From Clostridia bacterium (lineage in GTDB: Bacteria; Bacillota; Clostridia; Lachnospirales; Lachnospiraceae), in the NCBI GenBank assembly GCA_910575245.1, contig CAJTEN010000011.1, forward strand, positions 99,620-163,619: DNA of 64,000 nucleotides. The letters are read 5' to 3'. Shown one piece after another: positions 32,587 to 42,666 of this stretch (position 1 is the first letter of the stretch; each line of letters begins with the position of its first letter). The notes beneath the pieces were generated by a model that had not been told where the DNA came from, searched no databases, and saw only the letters and a list, made by a program, of their open reading frames with translations. Made by a program: the position numbers and the translations under genes.

Positions 32587-35121
32587 CTACTCTGCAGACC
32601 GCAGCCTCTCCACCAGACTGTCCTGCTCCAGATTACGGAAACACAGGTACGGAACAATCAGTGCAAACACGGTCAATACCGGTGTACAAATCAAAAGCGG
32701 AAGAAGCGTAAACCGGAATGTCGTGAAACCGCCCGCAACCATGCCTCTCACACCGATTCCCACGGCCAGGGAACTAACTGCGTAAGTGATCAGCAGAGTG
32801 ATCCATGCATAATCCGTCCCTTCACAGATAAGTAGTTTGCACAACTGCCTTTTTGTCATGCCCACACTCTGCATCATGGCAAATTCTTTCCTGCGGGACA
32901 CGATGGATGTGACCATTGAGTTTACGTAATTCAAAACTCCAACCAGTGCGATCACAAGACTGATGACATTTCCCATCACGGCACTGGAACGTAACTCCCG
33001 CTCATACTGCTTAGCCATGGTAGCACGCGTTGTAGCCGGAAGCTCTGTGCCGGTTTCGGCACAATATCGGTTAAGCAGCTCCTGCGCATCATCCAAATAT
33101 TCATCCGCCACATCAAAGAACAGTTTCCGCAGCGTATTCGCAGGCCAGTTTGCCCGGAAAGTCTCTGCCGGTAAAATAAATTCAAGATAATACTGGTCAT
33201 TATTGCCGCTTTCCCGGGCTCCTTCCATGACAGGCTGCAGATTGTCAAGCACTGCCATGACTGTATAATCCGTTCCCTCAATGGATACCGTATCGCCTAC
33301 TGAAGGAGCCGGCATAGTCCTTCCTTCTTCTTTCTCTGTGGCAATACCGGCTGCAAGCACGTATCTGCCTGTGGCAAACCGCCCTGCATCGTAACTGCCG
33401 CTCAGTATATGTTCTTCCCTGCTGTACGTATCCAGCGTTATCCCGTCCAGCCCGTAGACAACAGCTGCGGCGCTTCTCTGGTCGATCAGATTCTGCAGAG
33501 ACTCCGGTCCTGTCGGATCATAGGATGCCCAGTATGCCAGCATATCGTCAGTATAATATTCCTGCAGATTTGAAACCGTCTGCTCATTCACATCGATCCG
33601 TGTCTCATGGCTGTACACATATCCGATCCCTTCCAATCCCTCAAGTCCCTTTACCTGTGCAACCAGATCCTCATTCAGCGTATCGCCATACGGATCATAT
33701 CCTTTAATATATTCCTCACTGGTCACTTCATCAATCTGATAATCGGCAAGCGTCAGATCTGCCAGATACTTTTCCATATCAAAAGCGGCATTCTTCGCAT
33801 AGAATATACTCATCAGCGTCAGACCCAGTGTCAGGGAACAAATAACCGTAACGGTGCGTTTCCTGTTCCGTCCCAGATTCGACCATGCCAGTGCAGGCAG
33901 ACTCGCACTCCCGCTGCGCTTTTTGGATGTGCGCTTTCCTCTCTGTACATCATTATAACGCAGCGCTTCCACAGGAGATACTTTTCCCGCCATTTTCGCA
34001 GGCCGCATACAGGAGATCAGTACCGTGATTCCGGCGAACAGGGCAGAACCGGCAAAGATTAACGGGCTGGCAGATACCGAGGCTGACTGTGCCTGGAGAA
34101 ATACCGGTACCAGCACCGCACCCAGCAGATATCCCAGCAGCATTCCCGCCGGAATTCCCAGAAGGCACAGCCTGCCCGCCTGCCCGAAGATCAGTTTTCT
34201 AAGCTGTCTGGCTGTCATTCCCAGTGTTTTCAGTTTGCCGTAAAATTGTATATCGGCCGTTACAGAAATCTGGAAAATATTATAGATAATCAGATATCCG
34301 GCCACAAATACCAGTATCATACCCAGATACATAGGCAGATTCTCCTGCGCCGCCATACGGTTGATATCAGGATCATAGGCCAGATTCACACCATATTCCA
34401 AATCAGCCAGCCCTGTCTCCTCCAATATTTTGTCCATGGCCGCTTCGATATTCCTGTCATCATACAGAGATACCTGTATCATATACATCCCTGCGATCTG
34501 CGAGGAGACGTCCGTCTCGGGCAATTCAGCCGCCACGCCTTCCGCAAACTCCCTGCTCACCCAGGCCATACTCGCGTAGACCGACTCATTCCCTTCCCAG
34601 AAACCGCACAGCGTAAATTCGGAAATTCTATTCTCCTTCTCAGTGAAGTCAGCAATCCACTCCAGCCTGATACGCTGCCCCAGCTCATGGGGAACTCCCA
34701 GACGGTCCAACATGATCGTATCCACCGCGATTTCCTCCGCTGTCTGCGGCATTCTCCCCGTGGAAGGCGCTGCAAAGGAGTGCTTCGCATAGCTTTCATC
34801 CGCGTAACGCACCTCCACCTGCCGTCCCGCCAGCTCCTTACCCTGGCCCAGCCCTGCAACGATGCTGCTGCCCACCTCTGCCACATCGGGATGTGCGGCA
34901 ATCTTCTCGGCCTGCTCTTTCGTGATACTCTTAAACGATGTCTGCGCGTCATACCCGGTCTGCCGGAAAGCCATCTCAACCAGATTCTTATTCATGCTCT
35001 GACTCAGTACAAAGAGTGTTGTGAACATCACTGTGGTTAGCACAATTGCCAGCACAGCCACCAGATTGCGCCCCTTATTCTGCCTGAACATTCTTTTATT
35101 TAAAACGGAAATCGGTTTCAT
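32587..35121 (-). CDS. FtsX-type ABC exporter permease (first copy)
   Basis: The 844-aa protein has the layout TM1, large extracytoplasmic domain, three TMs near 265-380, a second TM/extracytoplasmic domain (~420-740), and three C-terminal TMs, that is, two FtsX/MacB-like halves. Hallmarks are NLGRNRKRTVTVICSLTLGL near 415 and SRRKEFAMMQSVGMTKRQLC near 745. Such permeases work with a LolD/MacB-like ATPase to export lipids, peptides or drugs or provide resistance. It follows its ATPase gene by 31 nt. GGAGG precedes the ATG. Confidence 0.9.
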   Translation of the reverse strand: MKPISVLNKRMFRQNKGRNLVAVLAIVLTTVMFTTLFVLSQSMNKNLVEMAFRQTGYDAQTSFKSITKEQAEKIAAHPDVAEVGSSIVAGLGQGKELAGRQVEVRYADESYAKHSFAAPSTGRMPQTAEEIAVDTIMLDRLGVPHELGQRIRLEWIADFTEKENRISEFTLCGFWEGNESVYASMAWVSREFAEGVAAELPETDVSSQIAGMYMIQVSLYDDRNIEAAMDKILEETGLADLEYGVNLAYDPDINRMAAQENLPMYLGMILVFVAGYLIIYNIFQISVTADIQFYGKLKTLGMTARQLRKLIFGQAGRLCLLGIPAGMLLGYLLGAVLVPVFLQAQSASVSASPLIFAGSALFAGITVLISCMRPAKMAGKVSPVEALRYNDVQRGKRTSKKRSGSASLPALAWSNLGRNRKRTVTVICSLTLGLTLMSIFYAKNAAFDMEKYLADLTLADYQIDEVTSEEYIKGYDPYGDTLNEDLVAQVKGLEGLEGIGYVYSHETRIDVNEQTVSNLQEYYTDDMLAYWASYDPTGPESLQNLIDQRSAAAVVYGLDGITLDTYSREEHILSGSYDAGRFATGRYVLAAGIATEKEEGRTMPAPSVGDTVSIEGTDYTVMAVLDNLQPVMEGARESGNNDQYYLEFILPAETFRANWPANTLRKLFFDVADEYLDDAQELLNRYCAETGTELPATTRATMAKQYERELRSSAVMGNVISLVIALVGVLNYVNSMVTSIVSRRKEFAMMQSVGMTKRQLCKLLICEGTDYAWITLLITYAVSSLAVGIGVRGMVAGGFTTFRFTLLPLLICTPVLTVFALIVPYLCFRNLEQDSLVERLRSAE

Positions 35122-35152
35122 CTCTCATCCTCCTGTTCTGCTGCCTTTTCCC

Positions 35153-35818
35153 TTATACGATCTTCCCGTCTTCGATCCGGACCACCCTGTCTGCCCGGGC
35201 CGCGATATCCGGATTGTGGGTGATCATCACGATGGTCTGATGAAACTGCCCGCTTGTTATCTTAAGCAGTCCGATCACGTCATCGCTGGTTCGGGAATCC
35301 AGATTACCTGTCGGTTCATCTGCGAGAATAATCGATGGCTTGGATGCCAGTGCGCGGGCAATTGCCACGCGCTGCTGCTGTCCGCCGGAAAGATTGTTCG
35401 GCAGACTGTCCAGCTTACTGTCCAATCCAAGAAGCTGCACGATCTCCATGACAAACTTCCGGTCGGGTTTGCGTCCGTCCAGCGCAATCGGAAATATGAT
35501 ATTCTCCCAGACCGTCAGTACCGGAACCAGATTATAGTTCTGGAAAATGAATCCAATCTGCTTGCGCCTAAAGACCGTCGCCTGCTCACTGCTCAGAGCA
35601 GACAGCTCCTGCTTGCCAATCCTTACGCTTCCTTCACTTGGAACATCTAACCCACCCAGCATATTAAGAAGCGTTGATTTCCCGCTGCCGCTGGTTCCGA
35701 TGATGGCGGTGAATTTCCCCCGCTCAATCTCCAGATCCACGCCGTCCAGCGCTTTCACCAATGCTTCACCTTTTCCGTAGTATTTTTTTAGGCCTACCGC
35801 CCTTACAATCGCTTCCAT
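35153..35818 (-). CDS. LolD/MacB-type ABC ATPase (first copy)
   Basis: The 221-aa ATPase has Walker [10 protein letters not shown] (near 42), Q-loop [10 protein letters not shown], signature LSGGQQQR, Walker [13 protein letters not shown] and the switch His in MITHNPDIA. It belongs with the 844-aa permease downstream. AAGGAGG precedes the ATG. Upstream, at 35913-35941, are a TTACATGTAA palindrome and the direct repeat GGTACAGAAATGGTACAG, possible regulator sites. Confidence 0.93.
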   Translation of the reverse strand: MEAIVRAVGLKKYYGKGEALVKALDGVDLEIERGKFTAIIGTSGSGKSTLLNMLGGLDVPSEGSVRIGKQELSALSSEQATVFRRKQIGFIFQNYNLVPVLTVWENIIFPIALDGRKPDRKFVMEIVQLLGLDSKLDSLPNNLSGGQQQRVAIARALASKPSIILADEPTGNLDSRTSDDVIGLLKITSGQFHQTIVMITHNPDIAARADRVVRIEDGKIV

Positions 35819-35912
35819 ATTACAATCCTCCTTGTCAAAACACTCATAGCCCGTATCTCACCGATATGGCTTATGCATGCTGTGCTGATAATAGAATTGT
35901 ATCAATGCAAAG

Positions 35913-35941
35913 TTACATGTAAGGTACAGAAATGGTACAGT
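35913..35941 (-). promoter_or_regulatory. Candidate regulator sites upstream of first exporter
   Basis: A perfect palindrome TTACATGTAA (35913-35922) followed by the tandem GGTACAG-AAAT-GGTACAG (two 7-mers, 11-nt period) about 100 nt upstream of the ATPase gene. An 11-nt period of direct repeats is typical of OmpR-type response-regulator sites, which control many exporters of this kind. No regulator gene is adjacent. Confidence 0.35.
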
Positions 35942-36050
35942 TTTGTAACACAGTATCAATTTCTCCAAATAGAAAATGTAAAGTACGGTGCATGGCACAA
36001 ATACGGCAGCTGAAATTTCTACTACTATAAACGGCTCCCAAGCCGTGAAT

Positions 36051-36239
36051 CAATGTCATTAAGTTAAGCCGGGCGCGCCTGACATGATAGGAATCTCCTA
36101 AGGATGCGCTTTCGCTCAGTTCCAAACGCAGCGGTACTAAATTCGTAAAAAACCTCATTAAGTACCGGCGTTAGGGGGTGGCCCTCAGGAGAATCCTATC
36201 ATATCAGACGCTGTGTATAGACTTAACTTAATGACATTG
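36051..36239. mobile_element. MITE copy D (189 bp), inverted
   Basis: Opposite orientation to A-C. Termini CAATGTCATTAAGTTAAG both sides. Flanked by an exact 9-bp duplication, GCCGTGAAT. The left flank still contains the complete host hairpin (AAACGGCTCCCAAGCCGT), which shows what the target looked like before insertion. It lies between the two exporter pairs and 25 nt beyond the second permease stop. Confidence 0.87.
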
Positions 36240-36263
36240 GCCGTGAATAGTAACATGTCCAAG

Positions 36264-38798
36264 CTACTCCACAACCCGCAGCCGCTCCGTAATACTCTCT
36301 CTCGTAACTGATTTGAGGCAGTACAGCGGAATTAACACCGCCAGAATAAGCAGCACCGGAAGCGATACCCAGAGAGGCATAAGAGAATACCGCCAGGTGA
36401 TGCACCATGTATTGGTATGCGCAAGCCACCATCTGCCCCATACCCATGTAGATGCCGCGGTAACAGGGACAAGCAGCAAGACCATCACACCGCAACACAG
36501 CGCCCCTTCCCACAGGAGCATCCTGCGGATCTGTCTGCCTGTCATACCCAGGCTCTCATAGACCGCAAACTCCTTCTTCCGCACCAGCATCCGGGTCACA
36601 ATCGCATTGCAGAAATTCAGGATTCCGATAAACAGCATCACGCTGCCTATGAACAGCGGAATCATATAGCGATGGAAAATCGCATCGCGGAAGTTCCACT
36701 GATAATCACTGTAGGATGTCACCGCAATCCCTGTACCCTTCAGAAGCTTTGCTAAAAAGCTGTCAAACTCCTTCTGTCTTCCGTGATCAATATTCACCAT
36801 CACATTTCGGATCCCATGGTCCGGAAACAATTCGTCAAAAATCTCCATCGGCATATAGTAAGTGATATTGAACTGTGCCTCTTTGCTGTCCGCACCGGAA
36901 ATCAGGCTGCTCTCGTAGGGAACCGATGCCATGATCTCAAATTTCCTGCCATTTACCGTAATTTTACTTCCTGCAGGCGGTGTTGTCCTGATCTGGCCGG
37001 AGTCTGCCCCGGCCGCGATTACATACTTCCCCGAAGCAAACCGGTCAGGCTGAAAGCTTCCTTCTATGTATAAGCTCTGTGCCAGTGCCTTCTCAAGCGC
37101 CAGTCCCTTTACTCCCGTCACAATGCCGATATATTCTCCGCTTTCACGCAGCTTCTCATATCCTGCCAGCCAGTCAGGATTATTCGCCATAGACTCCTTT
37201 CGGGCGATACCGTCCTCAGCTTTTTCTTCAAAAGTAGCAACGATCGGCGCACGGTCCTTTTCGTTTGCATACATGGGCACCTCCATGGTACTGATCTCTC
37301 CGGTATCCGTCACGGCAGGATGCCTTTCCAAGGCATGAAGAAGCTCCGGCGTAATGCTCCGGCTCCTGGGATTGTAGCGCTGGATGCTCCTCGTAGCAGA
37401 GGCATCCTCAATCCGGTAATCACTCAGCGCCAGACTGCTCACATACGTTTCCTCGTCGTAACTGACTGCCTGTGTCCAAATGCCGCACAGAATCATCAGG
37501 GACAGCAGCAGCGAAATCGCTGTCAGTACAGACTGTCCTCTCTGCCTTGCGAGCCCTGAAAGCGCCATCAGCGGAATCGTAGTCCGTCGCCTTTTCCCTT
37601 TCCTCCTGCTTCTTCCCCGTTGTCCCTCCACGAAGCGCATCGCCTGTACCGGGCTGCTCTTAGCTGTCGCCCGCATCGGCAGCAGACAGGCGGCCAGCGT
37701 AGTCAGCCAGGTAAAAAGCGCTCCGGCTGCGAAAGGCCACAAACGGAAAAACAGGAGTGCCGGATTCTCTTCAATCCCCACCACCACGAAAGGCGATACG
37801 GCTACATACAGCGCAAATCCGGCCAGCCACCCTGGCACAATCGCCGGAACACACAGGAAGGCCGCCCGCTCTATGCTAAACACACATATCTGCCTGGGTG
37901 CCATTCCCAGACTTTTGACCCTTCCGTAGAAGCGGACATTCTGCTGCATGGAGGTCCGTGCAATATTATAAATCATCAGGATACCGCACAGCACCACAAT
38001 CAGATTCATCCGGTAAAACCGCATCGCCTGGCTGCCGACAAACTCCAGCCTGGCTTCATTACAGGCAAGGTTTGTTGTAAAAGGGATATGCCCGAGTCCC
38101 AGATCAGTCAGCATCTTCTCTGCCTGTTCCTCCAGCTTCTCCGGCCGGTACAGTGTTACACCGAGGGACACATGCCCCGATTCCAACATACCCGGATACA
38201 ATTCCCGGGCTGTCTCTTCCGTGATCCATGCACAGGTTTCTGACAATCCCATAAGACTGTCCCACCAGCCGCATAGCCGGAAAGTGTCCTCACGCTTCTC
38301 TCCCTCTGCCGTTGTCCACCAAAGAGTGACCTCTGTGCCGATCTCATAAGGAATCGCAAGGGAATTCATGGTAAGCTCATCCAGCGCGATCTCCCCTTTT
38401 TCCTCAGGCATGCGGCCATGGAGCGGGACAGCATCCGTTGCCTCTGCCCACCCGGAAGAAACCGCGGCCAGCTTAACGCTGCGGTATTCCAACATGTCAT
38501 CGCTGAGTATCCCTATGGCAGACAGCGTTACCGAATCCGCTGCCCTGACATGACCGCGCAGCGCCGCTGCCTGAGCTCTGTTCAAATCATAGAATATGAT
38601 GTGGCTGTCAGAGCCGTACGTCATTTTATAGGTGTAAATATAGCCGTCACGTATCATCCCTCCCAGAGCAAACGAAAAGGTGTACAGCATACACACCAGG
38701 GCAATCGCTGCCATAAGAAGAATACTGCGGGCTTTATGAAATTTAATATCCCGCCGCACCAGGCGGCTGCAGATTTTCAGATTATTATTTTCCAGCAT
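36264..38798 (-). CDS. FtsX-type ABC exporter permease (second copy)
   Basis: Also 844 aa, with the same plan as the permease at 32587: N-terminal TM, extracytoplasmic domain, three TMs near 265-380, a mid-protein TM at SGLARQRGQSVLTAISLLLS, and a C-terminal VRKKEFAVYESLGMTGRQIR followed by three TMs. Although length and layout are the same, the sequences are clearly diverged, so this is an old duplication or parallel acquisition. AAGGAAC precedes the ATG. It follows its ATPase gene by 21 nt. Confidence 0.9.
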   Translation of the reverse strand: MLENNNLKICSRLVRRDIKFHKARSILLMAAIALVCMLYTFSFALGGMIRDGYIYTYKMTYGSDSHIIFYDLNRAQAAALRGHVRAADSVTLSAIGILSDDMLEYRSVKLAAVSSGWAEATDAVPLHGRMPEEKGEIALDELTMNSLAIPYEIGTEVTLWWTTAEGEKREDTFRLCGWWDSLMGLSETCAWITEETARELYPGMLESGHVSLGVTLYRPEKLEEQAEKMLTDLGLGHIPFTTNLACNEARLEFVGSQAMRFYRMNLIVVLCGILMIYNIARTSMQQNVRFYGRVKSLGMAPRQICVFSIERAAFLCVPAIVPGWLAGFALYVAVSPFVVVGIEENPALLFFRLWPFAAGALFTWLTTLAACLLPMRATAKSSPVQAMRFVEGQRGRSRRKGKRRRTTIPLMALSGLARQRGQSVLTAISLLLSLMILCGIWTQAVSYDEETYVSSLALSDYRIEDASATRSIQRYNPRSRSITPELLHALERHPAVTDTGEISTMEVPMYANEKDRAPIVATFEEKAEDGIARKESMANNPDWLAGYEKLRESGEYIGIVTGVKGLALEKALAQSLYIEGSFQPDRFASGKYVIAAGADSGQIRTTPPAGSKITVNGRKFEIMASVPYESSLISGADSKEAQFNITYYMPMEIFDELFPDHGIRNVMVNIDHGRQKEFDSFLAKLLKGTGIAVTSYSDYQWNFRDAIFHRYMIPLFIGSVMLFIGILNFCNAIVTRMLVRKKEFAVYESLGMTGRQIRRMLLWEGALCCGVMVLLLVPVTAASTWVWGRWWLAHTNTWCITWRYSLMPLWVSLPVLLILAVLIPLYCLKSVTRESITERLRVVE

Positions 38799-38819
38799 TG
38801 CTGTTCCTTCTATCGGGCA

Positions 38820-39485
38820 CTACTCCATGATCCGCCCGTCCTCCATTCTGATCACCCGATCCGCAAGCTGCGCAAGTTCCAGATTATGGGTGATCATCAC
38901 CAGTGTCCTGTGATACAGCTCTGTTGTCATCTTCAAAAGTCCTGCCACATTCTGTCCGTTTTTGGAATCCAGATTTCCTGTCGGTTCATCCGCCAAAATG
39001 ATGGCCGGTTTCGCCGAAAGCGCCCTGGCAATGGCCACCCTCTGCTGCTGCCCGCCGGAAAGCGTTTCCGGATAGACATGCATGATATCTTTAAGTCCCA
39101 GAAGCTCCGTCACATCACCCAGAAATCCCGTATCCGGCGACGAACCGTCCAGATCCAGCGGTAACAGGATATTCTCCTCCACAGTCAAGGTCGGAACGAG
39201 GTTATAATTCTGGAAAATAAATCCAACCCTCTTACGCCGAAAGACAGCAAGCTGTTCCTCGCGCAAAGAGGACAGCGTCACACCGTCCACGATGATCTCC
39301 CCTTGGGTGGGCAGATCCAGGCCACCCATCATATTGAGAAGCGTAGTCTTACCGCTGCCTGACGGGCCGACGATGGCGGCAAACTCTCCCTGGGCAACCG
39401 TCATATCCACGCCGTCCAGAGCTTTCACCTGACTGCTGCCGCTGCCGTAGTATTTCTTTAAATTATGAATGGTTATGATACTCAT
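38820..39485 (-). CDS. LolD/MacB-type ABC ATPase (second copy)
   Basis: 221 aa like its counterpart at 35153, with Walker [40 protein letters not shown] and [17 protein letters not shown] precedes the ATG. A promoter TGGACA-16 nt-TATAGT seems to overlap the end of the upstream GH127 gene, and a direct repeat TTAATTTG-TCG-TTAATTTG (39503-39521) sits between promoter and gene, again with an 11-nt period. Confidence 0.93.
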   Translation of the reverse strand: MSIITIHNLKKYYGSGSSQVKALDGVDMTVAQGEFAAIVGPSGSGKTTLLNMMGGLDLPTQGEIIVDGVTLSSLREEQLAVFRRKRVGFIFQNYNLVPTLTVEENILLPLDLDGSSPDTGFLGDVTELLGLKDIMHVYPETLSGGQQQRVAIARALSAKPAIILADEPTGNLDSKNGQNVAGLLKMTTELYHRTLVMITHNLELAQLADRVIRMEDGRIME

Positions 39486-39502
39486 TTCGGTTCTTCCCGC
39501 TA

Positions 39503-39521
39503 TTAATTTGTCGTTAATTTG
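39503..39521 (-). promoter_or_regulatory. Direct-repeat site upstream of second exporter
   Basis: TTAATTTG repeated after 3 nt (11-nt period) between the probable promoter and the ATPase start, as expected for a tandem response-regulator site. The sequence differs from that at the first exporter, so the two pairs may answer to different signals. Confidence 0.35.
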
Positions 39522-39545
39522 TTATGCCGTTTACTATACCATATT

Positions 39546-41555
39546 TTAAATCCTTGTCCAGACCTGCATTTCTCCTTCGCCTCTGTTCGCCCAGGTATAA
39601 TAGGGAATCCAGGTCAAAACCGTCCGTTCATACGCTGCTTTTACATGGGTATTATACAAGCGCTTATTCTGCACCTTTCGCTGCCGCCAGCCCTGCGCTT
39701 TTATGGCAATGACCGATTCTGTGGAAATCTCCTTCTGTTCCGTTTCATAAGAAGCATTTTCATCCATTTTCAGCAGATGCATATCCTTTCCATTATCACT
39801 TTCCTCCAGGCAGTAGACGATGGGACCTCTCATAAGCGCCGCTTTCCCAATGGTTTCACGGACTTCTGTATCTGCCTCGACCACCTGTATCTCCATCGGA
39901 AATTCTATCCGGAAAGTATCCGTCTTCCACGCCTTCGTAATATACAGATAGCCCTTCTCTTCTCTCATGGCCGCACCTTCTATCCCCTTGAGCCGATACT
40001 TCCCACACCAGTCCGGAATACGCAGGGCGACCGTAAAAGTCTCCTCGCTTTCGCAGGCTACCTGAACGGACACATTCCCGTTCCATGGGAATCCGGATTG
40101 CATATCGATCTGTGCAAGGCCGGATGCCAGCTGCTTCTCCATATGGCTTCCTATGTATAAATGAACATAAACCGTATCCTCTGTCTCCGTAAACACATAT
40201 GTTCCGACAGAGCTGACCAGCCTCGCCAAATTAGGAGGGCAACAGGCACACCCAAACCATTTCTGCCTGACCGCCTTCACATGTTCTTTCCGCTTGTCCT
40301 CATGGCATGCCTCCGGAACCACCTCCAAAGGATTCACATAGAAGAAGCTTGTCCCATCCAGTCCCATGCCTCCCAGCACAATATTATAGAGTTCCCGTTC
40401 GATCACATCCGCATATTTGGAATCCGGATTCAATTCCAGCATTCTCCGCGCAAAGAAAATCATGCCGATCGAAGCACAAGTCTCTGCATATGCCGTGTCA
40501 TTCGGAAGATCATATGCGAAAGAAAAAGCCTCCCCCACAGACGTCCCTCCCACTCCGCCGGTAAGATACATTTTCCTCCGGGTAATGTCTTCCCAGATCC
40601 GCTCACAGGCTGCTTCCAGCTCATAATCCGATGCCAGCCGCGCATAATCTGCCATTCCGGAATAAAGATAAGCCGCCCTTACCGCATGCCCTGCTGCCTC
40701 GGTCTGTTCTCTCACAGGCAGATGTGACTGATGATACCGGTAACGCTGCTCCTCTCTGCTTTGTATTTCTGACGGATGCTCACTGTCGAAATAGTATGGT
40801 TTTTTCCCTCTTTCATTGATGAAATACAACCCCAGATCCCGGTATTTCTCCTGTCCGGTCACCTCATATAACCGCGCCAGCGCCATTTCTGCAATTTCAT
40901 GCCCGGGGTAGCCATGCAGTTTACCAGGTTCCGGGCCGATATGTTCTGCCACACACGCCGCAAACCGGCATGCCGCATCCAGCAGCTTCTCTTTGCCTGT
41001 GGCCTGGTAATAGGACACCGCCCCTTCTATCAAATGCCCTAAACAATACAATTCATGATGATCCCGCAGGTTCGTAAACCGCCTGGAAATATCGTTAATA
41101 ATATAAAACGTATCCAGATAACCGTCCGGCTGCTGGGCACTGCACACAATGTCTATCGCCTCATCAGCCGTTTTCTCCAGCTCCGGATCAGGAAACTGCT
41201 GGAGGATATACCCCACTGCCTCTATCCATTTGGCGAAGTCACTGTCCTGAAAAACAAATCCATAAAATTTGTCTTCCGGGTTCTCCGGATCTTCGGGCCA
41301 GACGCAGAAGCCATTGGCCGTATAAACCGGCTGTACATAATCCGGATCCTGCTCCTTCTTCCGGTTGATCCTTCCTGCCACCTTGAAATTATGCATGCAG
41401 TAACTGGGCTCGCTTTCCGGTACTCTGTCATTCAGCGCTTCCCACTGATAGGGGATAACCGTATCCCGCACCAGTGCAATCTCCTTCTTCCAGAAAGCAT
41501 CCGTAACCCGGATTCTCTTCAGATCGATCACTTTTGATATTTTTTTCTCTTCCAA
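39546..41555 (-). CDS. GH127 glycoside hydrolase (beta-L-arabinofuranosidase family)
   Basis: The 669-aa protein has the alpha-barrel domain of GH127. The catalytic set is visible: Glu and Cys in AYAETCASIGM (near residue 350) and the Cys cluster in WFGCACCPPNLARL (near 430), where family work places zinc ligands and the nucleophilic Cys. Characterised members remove beta-L-arabinofuranose from plant glycans. No signal peptide, so it acts on imported sugar. The start is TTG with AGGCAGG upstream. It may work with the GH3 enzyme further along. Confidence 0.9.
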   Translation of the reverse strand: MEEKKISKVIDLKRIRVTDAFWKKEIALVRDTVIPYQWEALNDRVPESEPSYCMHNFKVAGRINRKKEQDPDYVQPVYTANGFCVWPEDPENPEDKFYGFVFQDSDFAKWIEAVGYILQQFPDPELEKTADEAIDIVCSAQQPDGYLDTFYIINDISRRFTNLRDHHELYCLGHLIEGAVSYYQATGKEKLLDAACRFAACVAEHIGPEPGKLHGYPGHEIAEMALARLYEVTGQEKYRDLGLYFINERGKKPYYFDSEHPSEIQSREEQRYRYHQSHLPVREQTEAAGHAVRAAYLYSGMADYARLASDYELEAACERIWEDITRRKMYLTGGVGGTSVGEAFSFAYDLPNDTAYAETCASIGMIFFARRMLELNPDSKYADVIERELYNIVLGGMGLDGTSFFYVNPLEVVPEACHEDKRKEHVKAVRQKWFGCACCPPNLARLVSSVGTYVFTETEDTVYVHLYIGSHMEKQLASGLAQIDMQSGFPWNGNVSVQVACESEETFTVALRIPDWCGKYRLKGIEGAAMREEKGYLYITKAWKTDTFRIEFPMEIQVVEADTEVRETIGKAALMRGPIVYCLEESDNGKDMHLLKMDENASYETEQKEISTESVIAIKAQGWRQRKVQNKRLYNTHVKAAYERTVLTWIPYYTWANRGEGEMQVWTRI

Positions 41556-41684
41556 ATCTGTAACCTGCCTTTCGCTCTTTTACAGCCCGTTATACTCCGG
41601 ACTTTTTCATAATATCATTATATATGTTTTCCGGAAACTATGGAATTGATAAAGTTAGTAAATCCGTGGTAGCAGTTCAGCCTA

Positions 41685-41873
41685 CAATGTCATTAAGTTA
41701 AGCCGGACGCGCCTGACATGATAGGAATCTCCTAAGGACGCGCTTTCGCTCGGTTCCAAACGCAGCGGTACTAAATTCGTGAAAAACCTCATTAAGTACC
41801 GGCGTTAGGGGGTGGCCCTCAGGAGAATCCTATCATATCAGACGCTGTGTATAGACTTAACTTAATGACATTG
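41685..41873. mobile_element. MITE copy E (189 bp), inverted
   Basis: Same orientation as D. Flanked by a perfect 10-bp direct repeat GTTCAGCCTA. The right copy of this duplication contains the complement of the stop codon (CTA, 41881-41883) of the ABC-2 permease, so the element landed exactly at a gene end. It fills most of the gap between GH127 and the permease. Confidence 0.9.
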
Positions 41874-41880
41874 GTTCAGC

Positions 41881-42666
41881 CTAATGAATATCCTTCCGGC
41901 AGTATTCCAGGTAAGCCAAAATCACTCCGGCTGCTCCGAATACCAGACCCACGGCAGTCATCCCGCCGTCCGGCGCTCCGTTTGCTACCAGATCCGCTCC
42001 CTCAGCGTATCCGAAGGGTGTAAGATACTTCAGAAACTCAGCCGTCCCGGCTATATTCGCCACCAGATTCAGGAAATACATCATAGCCGCGATCCCCAGC
42101 CCGACTCCCACACCGCCTTTTCTCAGGAATGCAGAGATACCGAAACAGATCCCCGCCAGTTCCATCTGCAGCAGGAAATAAGTAAAATGCAGCAGGTTGA
42201 GTTCCTTCCACGGTATCTTTTCACCAATAGCTGCAATGGAACCTGTGGAAAGCGCGTAAATGATCAGATTCATAGCCATAATCTGTCCAAACACCGCAAA
42301 CAGTTTCCCGGTGACAATACGGCCGCGGCTGACAGGATGTGTCAGCAGAAATTCCGCCGTCCTGTCCTTTTCTTCTTTGCCAAGAATACCGACAGCGCAA
42401 AGGGATGCATAAAACGCACCGCCTAGTCCCAGTATATTACCGCACTCAACAGCATAAAACCCGATGAGTGTGCCGAAGTTCAGTCTGTCCATGCCGAAGG
42501 CCTCCGTAAAAGACCCCATGGAAGAGAATACATCGCTGACATCCTCCATCTGGCTCTTCATTTCCGGAAAAAGGAAAATACAGATCATCATCAATACTCC
42601 AATCGAAGCCGTCCAGATCATAAATGAAATTTTCCCCTGCTTAATTTCATGTTTTATCAATGTCAT
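41881..42666 (-). CDS. ABC-2-type transporter permease
   Basis: The 261-aa protein has six hydrophobic segments. It begins MTLIKHEIKQGKISFMIWTA, with the amphipathic start typical of ABC-2 permeases, and has the segment EEKDRTAEFLLTHPVSRGRI characteristic of the family. It overlaps the ATPase gene by four bases (ATGA), so both form one exporter. A TetR gene precedes the pair. The stop codon is contained in the target duplication of MITE E. Confidence 0.88.
   Translation of the reverse strand: MTLIKHEIKQGKISFMIWTASIGVLMMICIFLFPEMKSQMEDVSDVFSSMGSFTEAFGMDRLNFGTLIGFYAVECGNILGLGGAFYASLCAVGILGKEEKDRTAEFLLTHPVSRGRIVTGKLFAVFGQIMAMNLIIYALSTGSIAAIGEKIPWKELNLLHFTYFLLQMELAGICFGISAFLRKGGVGVGLGIAAMMYFLNLVANIAGTAEFLKYLTPFGYAEGADLVANGAPDGGMTAVGLVFGAAGVILAYLEYCRKDIH

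Noticed and set aside
34246..35040. Long plus-strand frame of 264 codons opposite the exporter permease
   Set aside because: Complement of a well-supported FtsX gene; His/Arg/Gln-rich composition typical of antisense reading.
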